From: Methylophilus sp. QUAN
GTDB taxonomy: Bacteria > Pseudomonadota > Gammaproteobacteria > Burkholderiales > Methylophilaceae
Assembly (NCBI RefSeq): GCF_015354445.1
Contig: NZ_JADKYT010000002.1
Location: 558,001 to 622,000, forward strand
Direction of reading: 5' to 3'
DNA: 64,000 nt
A program made the position numbers and the translations under genes. Shown here piece after piece: positions 51,386 through 61,445 of the stretch. Every line of letters starts with the position of its first letter. Position 1 is the first letter of the stretch. The notes below the pieces were generated by a model, which was not told the origin of the DNA, did not search any database, and saw only the letters and a list, made by a program, of their open reading frames with translations.

Positions 51386-52609
51386 ATGAGCGATATTAAA
51401 AAAGCGGTATTGGCATATTCCGGCGGTCTGGATACCTCCGTGATTTTGAAATGGTTGCAAGATACCTATCAATGTGAAGTCGTGACGTTTACGGCTGACC
51501 TGGGCCAGGGCGAAGAGCTGGAGCCTGCACGTGAAAAAGCCAAGAAATTCGGCGTGAGCGAGATTTATATCGACGACTTGCGTGAAGAGTTTGTGCGTGA
51601 CTTTGTGTTCCCGATGTTCCGTGCCAATACGGTCTACGAAGGCGAATACCTGCTGGGTACATCTATTGCACGCCCATTGATTGCCAAGCGCCTGATTGAA
51701 ATTGCCAATGAAACCAAAGCCGATGCCATTTCGCATGGGGCGACCGGTAAAGGCAACGACCAGGTCCGTTTTGAGTTAGGTGCTTATGCACTCAACCCGA
51801 ATATCCAGATTATTGCGCCATGGCGTGAGTGGGATTTGTTGTCCCGTGAGAAATTGCTGGCTTATGCCGAAAAACACGGCATTCCAGTCGAGATGAAACA
51901 TAAGCAAGGTGGTAGCCCATACTCCATGGATGCCAACTTGTTGCATATCTCTTATGAAGGCCGTCACCTGGAAGATCCTTCCGCTGAAGCTGAAGAAGAT
52001 ATGTGGCGCTGGACTGTGTCACCGGAAAAGGCACCTGATGCTGCCGAGTACCTGGATATTGAGTTCAAAAATGGCGATATCGTGGCCTTGAATGGCAAAG
52101 CCATGAAGGCACACGAGATTCTGGCCGAATTAAACCGTATTGGCGGTAAGCATGGCGTGGGTCGTCTGGACCTGGTGGAAAACCGCTATGTGGGCATGAA
52201 GTCACGTGGTTGCTACGAAACGCCTGGCGGTACCATTATCCTCAAGGCACACCGTGCGATTGAAAGCATCACATTGGACCGCGAAGTGGCGCATTTGAAA
52301 GATGACTTGATGCCACGTTACGCCAGCCTGATCTACAACGGTTACTGGTGGAGCCCTGAGCGTGTTGCCTTGCAAACGCTGATCGACCATACACAGGCGA
52401 CTGTGAATGGCTGGGTGCGCGTCAAGCTCTACAAAGGGAATGTGATTGTGGTGGGCCGTGACAGCAAGACAGACTCCTTGTTTGATTCAACCATTGCCAC
52501 GTTTGAAGATGACAAAGGTGCTTACGACCAGCGCGATGCCGGCGGCTTTATCAAGTTGAATGCCTTGCGTATGCGTATTGCAGCGAACCTGCACAACCGT
52601 AAAAAATAA
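51386..52609 (+). CDS. argG: Argininosuccinate synthase
   Basis: The 407-residue ATP-pyrophosphatase-type enzyme condenses citrulline and aspartate. The ATP loop is [15 protein letters not shown], followed by [15 protein letters not shown], and later motifs [12 protein letters not shown] and YNGYWWSPE. It is the last arginine gene here; argH is not in the window. The next gene, cimA, begins only 5 bp after its stop. Confidence 0.97.
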   Translation: MSDIKKAVLAYSGGLDTSVILKWLQDTYQCEVVTFTADLGQGEELEPAREKAKKFGVSEIYIDDLREEFVRDFVFPMFRANTVYEGEYLLGTSIARPLIAKRLIEIANETKADAISHGATGKGNDQVRFELGAYALNPNIQIIAPWREWDLLSREKLLAYAEKHGIPVEMKHKQGGSPYSMDANLLHISYEGRHLEDPSAEAEEDMWRWTVSPEKAPDAAEYLDIEFKNGDIVALNGKAMKAHEILAELNRIGGKHGVGRLDLVENRYVGMKSRGCYETPGGTIILKAHRAIESITLDREVAHLKDDLMPRYASLIYNGYWWSPERVALQTLIDHTQATVNGWVRVKLYKGNVIVVGRDSKTDSLFDSTIATFEDDKGAYDQRDAGGFIKLNALRMRIAANLHNRKK

Positions 52610-52614
52610 TTTTT

Positions 52615-54183
52615 ATGGCCAGTCGACGCGTCATTGCCTATGACTCCACGCTACGTGATGGCGCGCAAGCGCAGGGTGTCTCCTTTTCGGTAGAAGATAA
52701 GCTCAAGGTGGTCCAGCGTCTGGATCAGTTGGGCATAGGCTATATCGAGGCGGGAAACCCGGGTTCTAATCCTAAAGACCTGGAATTCTTTGCACGCGTC
52801 GGCGAGTTGCATTTGCAGCATGCCAAAATTATTGCATTTGGCAGCACGCGCCGTATTGGTATCTCGGCCGCCGAAGATAAAAACTTGCAGTCGCTGCTGT
52901 CTGCCAACACGCAAGCCGTGGCCATTTTTGGTAAGAGCTGGGACTACCAGGTCACCGATATCCTGCGCACCACCTTGCAGGAAAACCTGGCGATGATCAG
53001 CGACACCATTGCCTATTTAAAAGTGCAGGGCAAAGAGGTGGTGTTCGATGCCGAGCATTTTTATGACGGTTACAAGGCCAACGCGGACTACGCCATGCAG
53101 ACGCTGCAAGCCGCGGTAGAGGCGGGTGCGGATGTGCTGGCTTTGTGTGATACAAACGGCGGCACTTTCCCGAACGAAGTGTTTGCGATCACAGAGACCG
53201 TGGTGAAGCGTTTCCCGTCTGTTCAAATCGGTATTCATTGCCATAACGATTGCGAAATGGCCGTAGCAAACTCAGTGGCCGCCGTGCAGGCAGGCGCAGT
53301 ACAGGTGCAAGGCACCATCAATGGCATTGGTGAGCGTTGTGGCAATGCCAACCTGGTATCGATTATCCCGAATGTACAACTCAAACTCGGCTTGGAGTGT
53401 GTGTCACCGGCGCAATTGTCTGAGTTGACGGCGGCGGCGCGTTTTGTCAGTGAAGTGGCCAATGTGGCATTTAACGATAAAGCGCCGTATGTGGGTCATG
53501 ATGCCTTTGCACACAAGGGCGGCATGCATATTGATGCGGTGAATAAAAACCCTAAATCTTACGAGCATATTAACCCCGGGACGGTCGGCAATGAGCGCCA
53601 TATCCTGGTGTCTGAGGTGGCGGGGCGCGGCGCTATTTTGCGCAAATTGCAACAAATAGATCCTACTTTGACCAAAGAGTCTGACGCTGCAGTCAATATC
53701 CTGGAGCATCTCAAAGCGCTGGAGCACGAAGGCTACCAGTTTGAAAATGCCGAAAGCTCTTTTGATTTGCTGATGCAAAAATTGCTGGGCAAGTTTGAGC
53801 CTTTTTTCAGCTTGCAACATTACAAAGTGAATATTTACGAGCCTTCGGAAGATGGTTTGAACTCGTCTGTCAGCATCCATTTGAGCGTCAAAGGCAAGGA
53901 TGCGGCAGCCACTGCGCAAGGTGATGGTCCGGTCAATGCCCTGGATAAAGCCATGCGTAAGGCGCTGGAGCCATTTTATCCGGCTATCAAGGACATCAAG
54001 CTGGTGGATTACAAAGTGCGCGTGCTGGACTCTAACCTGGCGACTGCGGCCAAGGTGAGGGTATTGATTGAGTCTACCGATCAGCAAACCACCTGGGCCA
54101 CCATGGGCGTTTCTTCTGACATTATTCAGGCCTCATGGCTGGCGCTGAAAGATGCGATTGAATATAAACTGATCCGCGTTTAA
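52615..54183 (+). CDS. cimA: (R)-citramalate synthase
   Basis: The 522-residue enzyme condenses pyruvate and acetyl-CoA to citramalate, which gives 2-oxobutyrate for isoleucine without threonine deaminase. The N-terminal HMGL-like TIM barrel has STLRDGAQAQGVSF, LCDTNGG and the HCHND metal site, while the C-terminal regulatory domain spans about 390-520. The pattern RDGAQAQG separates this type from 2-isopropylmalate synthase (RDGEQ). LeuCD and LeuB, encoded 1.6 kb downstream, would process citramalate. It lies 5 bp after argG. Confidence 0.94.
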   Translation: MASRRVIAYDSTLRDGAQAQGVSFSVEDKLKVVQRLDQLGIGYIEAGNPGSNPKDLEFFARVGELHLQHAKIIAFGSTRRIGISAAEDKNLQSLLSANTQAVAIFGKSWDYQVTDILRTTLQENLAMISDTIAYLKVQGKEVVFDAEHFYDGYKANADYAMQTLQAAVEAGADVLALCDTNGGTFPNEVFAITETVVKRFPSVQIGIHCHNDCEMAVANSVAAVQAGAVQVQGTINGIGERCGNANLVSIIPNVQLKLGLECVSPAQLSELTAAARFVSEVANVAFNDKAPYVGHDAFAHKGGMHIDAVNKNPKSYEHINPGTVGNERHILVSEVAGRGAILRKLQQIDPTLTKESDAAVNILEHLKALEHEGYQFENAESSFDLLMQKLLGKFEPFFSLQHYKVNIYEPSEDGLNSSVSIHLSVKGKDAAATAQGDGPVNALDKAMRKALEPFYPAIKDIKLVDYKVRVLDSNLATAAKVRVLIESTDQQTTWATMGVSSDIIQASWLALKDAIEYKLIRV

Positions 54184-54195
54184 TCTGCGCGCCAG

Positions 54196-54795
54196 TTAAA
54201 ATGCCACCGTTGACCACATAAACAGCACATTACCATTGCCCTTTGTGCCAGGCACATAGGTGGCGTTGACAATCACTTTATCGTATCCCATGGCTGCAAT
54301 CGGCAGCAGCACAGGCAGCGGCTTGTAGTTGTAATCACTTCTGGCTGTGAACCCGGCCGTTAATCCCACGCCGGCATTTAAGCCATTGGCCTGGCCGACC
54401 AGATTTTTGACATGTCCATAACCGACAATGGGTTCCCAGTCGTCATGTGAGTCTTTAAATGCCATCACATAGTAACCATCCCAGTTGCTATCAGCATCGC
54501 GGTATGACTTGCCGATGCCCAGTCCCCATGGCCGCTCGTTAAAAGAGTCGATCTTCTCTTTCGAGTACATGCTTCTGTTGTGATAGGTCACCAGCGGGAC
54601 ATATAAGTCGGTTTGATCGGATTTTTGCCATACCTCAGTCAGATGGTTTTTAAGTTGTCCAAACCAGGTATTGGGTGTTTCCGTACTTGTTGGTGCTGTG
54701 CTTGTTGATTCTTTATTTTCCGACGCTGTCATGGCGGTTTCCGCATGCGCGTGTAAGCTGAGTGCGCCGATCAAGATAAGTGCATATATTTTCAT
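54196..54795 (-). CDS. pagP: Lipid A palmitoyltransferase PagP
   Basis: The 199-residue outer-membrane beta-barrel enzyme moves palmitate from phospholipid to lipid A. It has a signal peptide (about 1-18), a Ser/Thr linker (about 20-42), an amphipathic helix (WFGQLKNHLTEVWQ) and the barrel with catalytic His in TYHNRSMY and Asp-Ser in AFKDSHDDWEPIVGYG. GKGNGNVLFMWS ends the chain. It is the second gene after an MmyB-type regulator, with 37 bp between them, and converges on cimA. The change would harden the membrane against cationic peptides. Confidence 0.93.
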   Translation of the reverse strand: MKIYALILIGALSLHAHAETAMTASENKESTSTAPTSTETPNTWFGQLKNHLTEVWQKSDQTDLYVPLVTYHNRSMYSKEKIDSFNERPWGLGIGKSYRDADSNWDGYYVMAFKDSHDDWEPIVGYGHVKNLVGQANGLNAGVGLTAGFTARSDYNYKPLPVLLPIAAMGYDKVIVNATYVPGTKGNGNVLFMWSTVAF

Positions 54796-54832
54796 AACGT
54801 TTCAGGTGATTTAGTGTTTCATTAACATTTTC

Positions 54833-55633
54833 TCACAAATTGGCCGTGCTGGTTGGTTGCAAAAGCACTAGTTTGAGTTGTTCTTGCTCTACGGGTTTAA
54901 GGGTCACTTGTTGAAAGTGAATCAATCCATCCACTGGATGTTGAAACTCACGTTGTCCACCTTGTCGTTCCAGTACATCGTGTTGTTTCCAGAATTGCGT
55001 AAACTCAACGCTGGCGGTACTTAATTCACTGACCAGTTGCTTGACCTCAGGTTCCTCTAACCTTGAGCGACAGTCTGCGCGGAACTCAGCCACCAGGCGG
55101 CGTGCGCGCATCTCCCAATTGACGACAAACTGCCGGGCTTGCGGACTGGCAAATACAAAGCGCAGCAGGTTAGGGCGCTGAGTTGCTGGCCAGGAGATGT
55201 CCAACAAGCCGGTAAATAAGGCTTGCGCTGGTTGGTTCCAGGCCAGCATATCCCAGGTGCGGCCCATGACATAGGCGGGAATCTGCATCTGCTCCAGCAT
55301 GGCAACCAGTGTTTCCGGGGCCGTATCAACTTCGTTCTGATGTGCTTGTGGATCACGCCTATCGGCCATGTCGAACAAATAACTGCGTTCAGACTTGCTG
55401 AGTTTGAGCGCAGTAGCCAGCCTGTCCAGCGCTTCGGCCGACACATTGACGTCGCGTGCCTGCTCTATCCAGGTGTACCAGGTCGCACTGATGCTGGCCA
55501 GCTGTGCGACTTCTTCGCGGCGTAAACCTTGTGTGCGGCGACGTGAGCCAGAAGGGAATCCGAATTCTTCCGGGGTGCCACGCTGACGCATGGCTTGTAG
55601 AAATTCCGCCAGTTCCTGCCGTCTCGTATCCAT
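54833..55633 (-). CDS. HTH regulator with MmyB-like ligand-binding domain
   Basis: The 266-residue regulator has an XRE-type HTH (about 8-80; GLRREEVAQLASISATWYTWIEQ) and an MmyB-like C-terminal domain (about 105-260; WDMLAWNQPAQALF, LLRFVF, QHPVDGLIHFQQV). MmyB-like domains may bind fatty acids, which would suit the pagP gene just downstream. It diverges from leuC with a 119-bp AT-rich space holding TACTAGTA-type repeats. Target genes are not known. Confidence 0.88.
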   Translation of the reverse strand: MDTRRQELAEFLQAMRQRGTPEEFGFPSGSRRRTQGLRREEVAQLASISATWYTWIEQARDVNVSAEALDRLATALKLSKSERSYLFDMADRRDPQAHQNEVDTAPETLVAMLEQMQIPAYVMGRTWDMLAWNQPAQALFTGLLDISWPATQRPNLLRFVFASPQARQFVVNWEMRARRLVAEFRADCRSRLEEPEVKQLVSELSTASVEFTQFWKQHDVLERQGGQREFQHPVDGLIHFQQVTLKPVEQEQLKLVLLQPTSTANL

Positions 55634-55752
55634 TTGATTTGTTTATCCTATTAGTCTTAATACTAGTATAAACTATATTCTTGTAAGGGTATTAAAACTT
55701 AGGTATTCTGCGCGAGTTTTATCAATATTTGCGTGGTAAGAAAGGAACTGTC

Positions 55753-57159
55753 ATGGCAGGCAAAACGCTGTACGACAAATTGTGGGAATCGCATGTGGTG
55801 CATGAAGAATCTGATGGCACCTGTTTGATTTATATCGACCGTCACCTGGTACACGAAGTCACCAGCCCGCAGGCGTTTGAAGGCTTGCGCATGGCTGGCC
55901 GCAAGCCATGGCGTAACTCCAGTATTGTGGCGAACCCTGACCACAATACGCCGACCAAAGATTGGGATAAAGGCATTGAAGACCCGATCTCGCGTCTGCA
56001 GGTGGAAACCCTGGACAATAACATCAAAGAGTTTGGCGCTTTGGTGTATTTCCCGTTTAAAAACAAAGACCAGGGCATTATCCACGTCATCGGGCCTGAA
56101 AATGGTACAACCTTGCCTGGCATGACCGTGGTCTGTGGCGATAGCCATACCTCTACGCATGGTGCTTTCGGTGCCCTGGCGCATGGTATTGGTACCTCAG
56201 AAGTCGAACACGTGTTGGCGACACAAACACTGGTGGCCAAGAAATCCAAAAGCATGCTGGTACGCGTCGATGGCCAGTTAGGTAAAGGCGTGACAGCGAA
56301 AGACGTCGCGCTGGCGATTATCGGCAAAATCGGGACTGCTGGTGGTACTGGCTATGCGATTGAGTTTGGTGGTGAAGTGATCCGTGGCTTGTCCATGGAA
56401 GGCCGTATGACGCTGTGTAACATGGCGATTGAAGCCGGTGCACGCGCAGGCCTAGTGGCGCCGGACGAAAAAACATCTGCTTACCTTGAAGGCCGCTTGC
56501 ATGCGCCTAAAGGTGACAACTGGACCAAAGCCGTGGCTTACTGGAGCACACTGAAGTCTGAGGCTGATGCACAGTTTGATACCGTGGTGACCTTGAATGG
56601 TGCTGAGATTGCGCCACAAGTCACCTGGGGCACTTCACCAGAACAAGTGTTACCGATTGGCTCGACGGTGCCTGATCCAGCGCAAGAGGCTGATGCCACC
56701 AAGCGCACCAGTATCGAAAACGCCCTCAAGTATATGGGCCTGACTGCCAATACGCCGATTGACCAGATTCAGCTGGATAAGATTTTTATTGGCTCATGCA
56801 CCAATTCACGTATTGAAGATTTGCGTGCTGCGGCCGGGGTTGCCAAAGGCAAAAAAGTCGCCAGCAATATCAAGCTGGCAATGGTGGTGCCAGGCTCTGG
56901 CCAGGTAAAACGCCAGGCCGAAGCCGAAGGCTTGGACAAGATTTTTATTGAGGCTGGTTTTGAATGGCGTGAGCCAGGCTGCTCCATGTGTTTGGCTATG
57001 AACTCAGACCGTTTGAGCCCAGGTGAGCGCTGCGCCTCTACCTCTAACCGTAACTTTGAAGGCCGTCAGGGCCCGGGTGGCCGTACGCACCTGGTGAGCC
57101 CGGAAATGGCTGCTGCCGCTGCGATTGCCGGTCACTTTGTGGACGTGCGTAGCGCGTAA
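55753..57159 (+). CDS. leuC: 3-isopropylmalate dehydratase large subunit
   Basis: The 468-residue aconitase-family subunit binds a 4Fe-4S cluster through [11 protein letters not shown] and GCSMCLAMN and isomerises 2- to 3-isopropylmalate. [18 protein letters not shown] is another signature. The start at 55753 follows AAAGGA; the longer frame from 55729 adds an unrelated leader. It can also convert citramalate for isoleucine. It is 12 bp before leuD. Confidence 0.97.
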   Translation: MAGKTLYDKLWESHVVHEESDGTCLIYIDRHLVHEVTSPQAFEGLRMAGRKPWRNSSIVANPDHNTPTKDWDKGIEDPISRLQVETLDNNIKEFGALVYFPFKNKDQGIIHVIGPENGTTLPGMTVVCGDSHTSTHGAFGALAHGIGTSEVEHVLATQTLVAKKSKSMLVRVDGQLGKGVTAKDVALAIIGKIGTAGGTGYAIEFGGEVIRGLSMEGRMTLCNMAIEAGARAGLVAPDEKTSAYLEGRLHAPKGDNWTKAVAYWSTLKSEADAQFDTVVTLNGAEIAPQVTWGTSPEQVLPIGSTVPDPAQEADATKRTSIENALKYMGLTANTPIDQIQLDKIFIGSCTNSRIEDLRAAAGVAKGKKVASNIKLAMVVPGSGQVKRQAEAEGLDKIFIEAGFEWREPGCSMCLAMNSDRLSPGERCASTSNRNFEGRQGPGGRTHLVSPEMAAAAAIAGHFVDVRSA

Positions 57160-57171
57160 GAGGAGAACACT

Positions 57172-57810
57172 ATGAAAGCATTTACTACTTTAAATGGCCT
57201 GGTTTGCCCGCTTGACCGCGCTAACGTCGATACCGACGCCATTATTCCAAAGCAGTTTTTAAAGTCGATCAAGCGTTCCGGTTTTGGTCCTTACCTGTTT
57301 GATGAGTGGCGCTACACCAATTATGGTGAGCCAGGCATGGATTGCAGCACACGCCCATTGAATAAGGACTTTGTGCTCAACCAGCCGCGTTATCAAGGCG
57401 CGCAAGTGTTGCTGGCCCGTGACAATTTTGGCTGTGGCTCCTCCCGTGAACATGCACCTTGGGCGATTGAAGACCAAGGCTTCCGTGTGATCATTGCGCC
57501 TAGCTTTGCCGATATTTTCTTTAATAACTGCTACAAAAATGGCATCTTGCCGATTGTAGCCTCTTCTGAACAAGTGGATAGCCTGTTCAAAGAGTGCCTG
57601 GCCAATGAGGGCTATGCGCTGAATATAGATTTGGCCGCACAAACGGTGACTACACCTTCTGGCCAGTCATTCAGTTTTGAGATCACACCTACCCGTAAGC
57701 ACAACCTGCTCAACGGCCTGGATGAGATCGGCCTGACTTTGCAGCATGCAGATAAGATCCATACTTTTGAAGAAAAGCACAAACAAAGCCAGCCCTGGTT
57801 ATTTGCTTAA
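57172..57810 (+). CDS. leuD: 3-isopropylmalate dehydratase small subunit
   Basis: The 212-residue swivelling domain partner of LeuC starts with [21 protein letters not shown], has [18 protein letters not shown], and ends [23 protein letters not shown] precedes the ATG. Confidence 0.97.
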   Translation: MKAFTTLNGLVCPLDRANVDTDAIIPKQFLKSIKRSGFGPYLFDEWRYTNYGEPGMDCSTRPLNKDFVLNQPRYQGAQVLLARDNFGCGSSREHAPWAIEDQGFRVIIAPSFADIFFNNCYKNGILPIVASSEQVDSLFKECLANEGYALNIDLAAQTVTTPSGQSFSFEITPTRKHNLLNGLDEIGLTLQHADKIHTFEEKHKQSQPWLFA

Positions 57811-57816
57811 TGGAAC

Positions 57817-57842
57817 GTGTCCTCTCACATTAAAGAGGGCAC
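57817..57842 (+). other. Hairpin between leuD and leuB
   Basis: GTGTCCTCT and AGAGGGCAC form a 9-bp stem (one G-U pair) with an 8-nt loop. There is no T-run, so it more likely marks mRNA processing or stability than termination. Confidence 0.5.
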
Positions 57843-57867
57843 ATCAAAACATAAAAGGAATTTTTAA

Positions 57868-58938
57868 ATGGCATTAAATATCGCTGTGTTGCCTGGTGAT
57901 GGCATCGGCCCGGAAATTATTGCGCAAGCTTTGCGCGTGCTCGAAGTCTTGAAAAAAGAAGGTCTGGACATGACCTTTACTGAAGCGCCACTGGGCGGCC
58001 AGGCGTATGATCAATACGGTCATCCATATCCTGAGTTTACGCAGGACATCTGTCGCAAAGCTGATGCCGTATTATTAGGCGCAGTTGGCGGCCCGCAGTA
58101 CGATACTCTGGATCGCCCTTTGCGTCCTGAGCGTGGCTTGCTGGCGATTCGTAAGGATTTGGGGTTGTTCGCTAACTTGCGTCCAGCCGTATTGTTCCCC
58201 GAGCTTGCAAATGCCTCAACCTTGAAACCAGAAGTGGTGGCAGGCCTGGATATCATGATCGTGCGTGAATTGACTGGTGACGTGTATTTTGGCCAGCCAC
58301 GTGGCATGCGTACTAACGAGCAGGGCGTACGCGAAGGCTTTAATACCATGATTTACAGCGAGCCTGAAGTGCGTCGTATTGCGCATGTGGCATTTGAAAT
58401 TGCCATGAAACGTGGCAAGAAGCTATGTTCCGTAGACAAGGCCAACGTGCTGGAAACCACCGAGTTCTGGAAAGAAATCGTCATTGATGTGGCGAAAGAG
58501 TATCCGGAAGTGGAACTGAGCCATATGTATGTCGACAATGCCGCCATGCAGTTGATCCGCAACCCAAAACAATTTGACGTGATGGTGACCGGTAACATCT
58601 TCGGCGACATCTTGTCTGATGAAGCTTCCATGTTGACCGGCTCTATCGGCATGCTGGCATCTGCCTCATTGAATGAAAGCAAAAAAGGCCTGTACGAGCC
58701 ATCACACGGCTCTGCACCAGATATCGCTGGTAAAAATCTGGCGAACCCGATTGCGACCATCTTGTCGGCTGCCATGATGTTGCGTTACAGCTTTGATAAC
58801 GAAGCAGCGGCAACCCGCATTGAAAACGCAGTCAAAAAGGTATTGGCTGCTGGCTACCGCACGGGTGACATCTATGAAGAGGGCACTAAGCGTGTATCCT
58901 GTTCCGAGATGGGTGACCAGATCGTCGCCGCCATGTAA
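57868..58938 (+). CDS. leuB: 3-isopropylmalate dehydrogenase
   Basis: The 356-residue NAD enzyme oxidises and decarboxylates 3-isopropylmalate. Motifs are [19 protein letters not shown], the ELTGDVYFG substrate loop, [17 protein letters not shown] with metal ligands, and [18 protein letters not shown]. It is the third gene of leuCDB, behind AAAGGAA. Confidence 0.98.
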   Translation: MALNIAVLPGDGIGPEIIAQALRVLEVLKKEGLDMTFTEAPLGGQAYDQYGHPYPEFTQDICRKADAVLLGAVGGPQYDTLDRPLRPERGLLAIRKDLGLFANLRPAVLFPELANASTLKPEVVAGLDIMIVRELTGDVYFGQPRGMRTNEQGVREGFNTMIYSEPEVRRIAHVAFEIAMKRGKKLCSVDKANVLETTEFWKEIVIDVAKEYPEVELSHMYVDNAAMQLIRNPKQFDVMVTGNIFGDILSDEASMLTGSIGMLASASLNESKKGLYEPSHGSAPDIAGKNLANPIATILSAAMMLRYSFDNEAAATRIENAVKKVLAAGYRTGDIYEEGTKRVSCSEMGDQIVAAM

Positions 58939-59038
58939 CACTAGCTGCGCGGGCGGATGACTGTGCATGCCGTCCGCTTGGTTTTAAGATATAGTCGTAA
59001 CTATGATTGTAGTAACTGGAATTAATTAGGAATTTAAA

Positions 59039-59350
59039 ATGGCGCAATTTGATAATGTCAGCGTAAAAAAGAAAGCCAACGTTTATTTCGATGGCAAATG
59101 TGTCAGCCACACCGTATTGTTCCCTAATGGTACGCGCTGTACCGTGGGCGTGATTTTCCCTAGCACTCTGACCTTTAACACCGGCTCACCTGAGCTGATG
59201 GAAATTAATGACGGTGTCTGCAAAGTACGTCAAAAAGACGAAGAGAACTGGACAACCTATAAGGGTGGTGAGAAATTCACGGTGCCTGGTAACTCCAGTT
59301 TTGACATTGAGGTTGTAGAAACAGTCGACTACGTCTGCCACTTCGAATAA
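59039..59350 (+). CDS. ppnP: Pyrimidine/purine nucleoside phosphorylase PpnP
   Basis: The 103-residue cupin-like enzyme (formerly DUF1255/YaiE) splits many nucleosides with phosphate. Signatures are [30 protein letters not shown] and [15 protein letters not shown]. It is slightly longer than the E. coli protein (94). It lies between leuB and yajQ and is followed by the 70-nt inverted-repeat element. Confidence 0.95.
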   Translation: MAQFDNVSVKKKANVYFDGKCVSHTVLFPNGTRCTVGVIFPSTLTFNTGSPELMEINDGVCKVRQKDEENWTTYKGGEKFTVPGNSSFDIEVVETVDYVCHFE

Positions 59351-59360
59351 TGTGACTGCT

Positions 59361-59430
59361 CGGCAGGACCGCGTTGCAAGCGCTTGTCGTACTGAATGTA
59401 CTGCCTGCGCGCTTACGCCTTGTCCTGCCG
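59361..59430. repeat. 70-nt nested inverted-repeat (REP-like or structured RNA) element
   Basis: Outer arms CGGCAGGAC (59361-59369) and GTCCTGCCG (59422-59430) are perfect. Inside them GCGT pairs with ACGC, AAGCGC (59378-59383) pairs with GCGCTT (59409-59414), and GTAC (59389-59392) pairs with GTAC (59398-59401). It fills most of the 100-bp space between ppnP and yajQ. No T-run follows. It looks like a palindromic intergenic repeat, but no second copy was found in this window. Confidence 0.6.
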
Positions 59431-59450
59431 TCGCTTTTGAGGTCTAAAAT

Positions 59451-59945
59451 ATGCCAAGCTTTGATATTACATCTGAAGTCGATATGGTGAACTTGAAGAA
59501 CTCGATTGATGCTGCCAGTAAGCAGATCACCAATCGTTATGACTTCAAGGGCACGTCGGCCAAAATTGATTTCAACGAAAAAGACAAAGTCATCACCCTG
59601 TTTGGTGATAACGATTTCCAGCTGGATCAGGTGAAAGATATTCTGTTGCCATCCATGGAAAAGAAAGAGCCCGAGTCTTCCAAACGTCTGGAACACAAGG
59701 ATGTGCAGAAGGTCTCTGGTAATAAGGTGAAGCAGGATTTACGTGTGCAGGATGGCATTGATAGCGACCTAGCCAAAAAAATCACCAAGCTGATTAAAGA
59801 TAGCGGTATGAAGGTACAGGCGACGATTCAGGGCGACACTGTGCGTGTGAATGGCGCCAAGCGCGATGTGCTGCAAGAGGCGATAGCGTTTGTGAAAAAA
59901 AGTATTACCGATTTTCCTTTAAAATTCGGTAATTTCAGAGATTAG
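59451..59945 (+). CDS. yajQ: YajQ-family cyclic-di-GMP/nucleotide-binding protein
   Basis: The 164-residue protein has two similar alpha-beta domains and begins MPSFDITSEVDMVNLKNSID with TNRYDFKGTSAKID, and ends FPLKFGNFRD. Xanthomonas YajQ binds c-di-GMP and works with a LysR regulator; the general role may involve tRNA or nucleotide binding. It follows the repeat element by 20 bp. Confidence 0.96.
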   Translation: MPSFDITSEVDMVNLKNSIDAASKQITNRYDFKGTSAKIDFNEKDKVITLFGDNDFQLDQVKDILLPSMEKKEPESSKRLEHKDVQKVSGNKVKQDLRVQDGIDSDLAKKITKLIKDSGMKVQATIQGDTVRVNGAKRDVLQEAIAFVKKSITDFPLKFGNFRD

Positions 59946-59961
59946 TCATTGGGAGAACAAG

Positions 59962-60081
59962 ATGGCGAAATGGGTGACATTAGTATTGACGGTGTTGGTG
60001 TTGGCAGGTTGCAACACCATTAATGGTATGGGTAAAGACATTGAACAAGCGGGTGAAGCTGTTCAGAAATCTTCCAAATAA
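59962..60081 (+). CDS. Entericidin A/B-family small lipoprotein
   Basis: This 39-residue protein starts MAKWVTLVLTVLVLAGCNTI, with lipobox LAGC (Cys 17). The mature part NTINGMGKDIEQAGEAVQ matches entericidin ('N T . . G . G . D I . . . G . A'). GGGAG precedes the ATG. It lies 16 bp after yajQ and 43 bp before asd. In E. coli such lipoproteins act as antidote/bacteriolytic peptides in stationary phase; here only one copy is seen. Confidence 0.9.
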   Translation: MAKWVTLVLTVLVLAGCNTINGMGKDIEQAGEAVQKSSK

Positions 60082-60124
60082 TCAATTTTAATGCCGGGTA
60101 TACCGGCTGAAATATCGAGTCACT

Positions 60125-61237
60125 ATGTTAAAAGTAGGGTTTGTAGGCTGGCGTGGCATGGTTGGGTCCGTGCTGATGCAGCGCATGATGCAGGAAAATG
60201 ATTTTGCGGATATCGAGCCGCAGTTTTTCACCACCTCGCAAACAGGTGGCGCTGCACCTCAGGTGGGCAAGGATTCTCCTGCGCTGAAAGATGCCAAAAA
60301 TATTGATGCATTGCGTCAGATGGATGTCATTGTCACCTGTCAGGGCGGTGACTACACCAGCGAAGTGTTTCCGCAATTGCGTGCAACAGGCTGGAACGGC
60401 CACTGGATTGATGCGGCCTCTACCTTGCGCATGGAGCAAGACTCCGTGATCATTTTGGATCCGGTGAACATGCATGTGATTAAGGACGCCTTGGCCAATG
60501 GCGGTAAAAACTGGATAGGCGGCAACTGTACCGTGTCATTGATGCTGATGGCGCTCAATGGTTTGTTTAAAGCCGACCTGGTGGAGTGGGCAACATCCAT
60601 GACTTACCAGGCAGCTTCAGGTGCGGGTGCGCAGAACATGCGTGAGCTGATTAGCCAGATGGGCGTGATCAATGCTTCTGTCGCTGGTTTGTTGGCGGAT
60701 CCGGCTTCTGCGATTTTGCAGATTGATAAAACCGTTGCGGATACCATCCGTAGCGATGATTTACCACAATCCAATTTTGGCGTGCCACTGGCTGGCAGCC
60801 TGATCCCATGGATTGATAAAGACCTGGGTAATGGCCAAAGCAAGGAAGAGTGGAAGGGCGGCGTTGAGACCAACAAGATTTTAGGCCGTGAAGCGAATCC
60901 GATCGTGATTGATGGACTGTGTGTGCGTATCGGCGCCATGCGCTGTCATTCACAGGCGCTGACCATCAAGCTGCGCAAGGATGTGCCTTTAGACGAAATC
61001 AACCAAATGTTGGCCGAAGCCAACGAGTGGGCCAAAGTGGTACCTAACGAGCGTGAAATCAGTATGCGTGAGCTCACACCGGCAGCGATTACCGGCACAT
61101 TGACGACCCCGGTTGGTCGTTTGCGTAAGTTGGCCATGGGCGGTGAATACCTGTCGGCCTTTACTGTTGGTGACCAGTTGTTGTGGGGGGCCGCAGAGCC
61201 TTTGCGCCGTATGTTGAGAATTTTGGTCGAAGCTTAA
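60125..61237 (+). CDS. asd: Aspartate-semialdehyde dehydrogenase
   Basis: The 370-residue NADP enzyme makes aspartate semialdehyde for lysine, threonine, methionine and diaminopimelate. The Rossmann start is [19 protein letters not shown], the active-site cysteine is in [13 protein letters not shown], with a later [16 protein letters not shown] containing the active His. It is of the Gram-negative type. A strong hairpin follows. Confidence 0.97.
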   Translation: MLKVGFVGWRGMVGSVLMQRMMQENDFADIEPQFFTTSQTGGAAPQVGKDSPALKDAKNIDALRQMDVIVTCQGGDYTSEVFPQLRATGWNGHWIDAASTLRMEQDSVIILDPVNMHVIKDALANGGKNWIGGNCTVSLMLMALNGLFKADLVEWATSMTYQAASGAGAQNMRELISQMGVINASVAGLLADPASAILQIDKTVADTIRSDDLPQSNFGVPLAGSLIPWIDKDLGNGQSKEEWKGGVETNKILGREANPIVIDGLCVRIGAMRCHSQALTIKLRKDVPLDEINQMLAEANEWAKVVPNEREISMRELTPAAITGTLTTPVGRLRKLAMGGEYLSAFTVGDQLLWGAAEPLRRMLRILVEA

Positions 61238-61255
61238 GTATTTGATTAAATAGCG

Positions 61256-61305
61256 GCCCGTAAAGCCATGATTTATTAATGAAATCATGGTCTTTTCGGG
61301 CTTTT
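61256..61305 (+). terminator. Two-part hairpin terminator after asd
   Basis: GCCCG...CGGGC with an inner CCATGATTT/AAATCATGG stem form an extended hairpin, followed by TTTTGCTTTTT. It separates asd from fimV. Confidence 0.85.
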
Positions 61306-61445
61306 GCTTTTTATATAATCCTGTTTAATGGTTACTATAGCTTCAAAACGGTGTATTTATTGCTCACAAGCCGCCTGGGCGCGCTTGCGTGGCTGTCTGA
61401 ATGATGCTATTTTGACAAACGCCATGAATGAATAAGGGTTAATCG

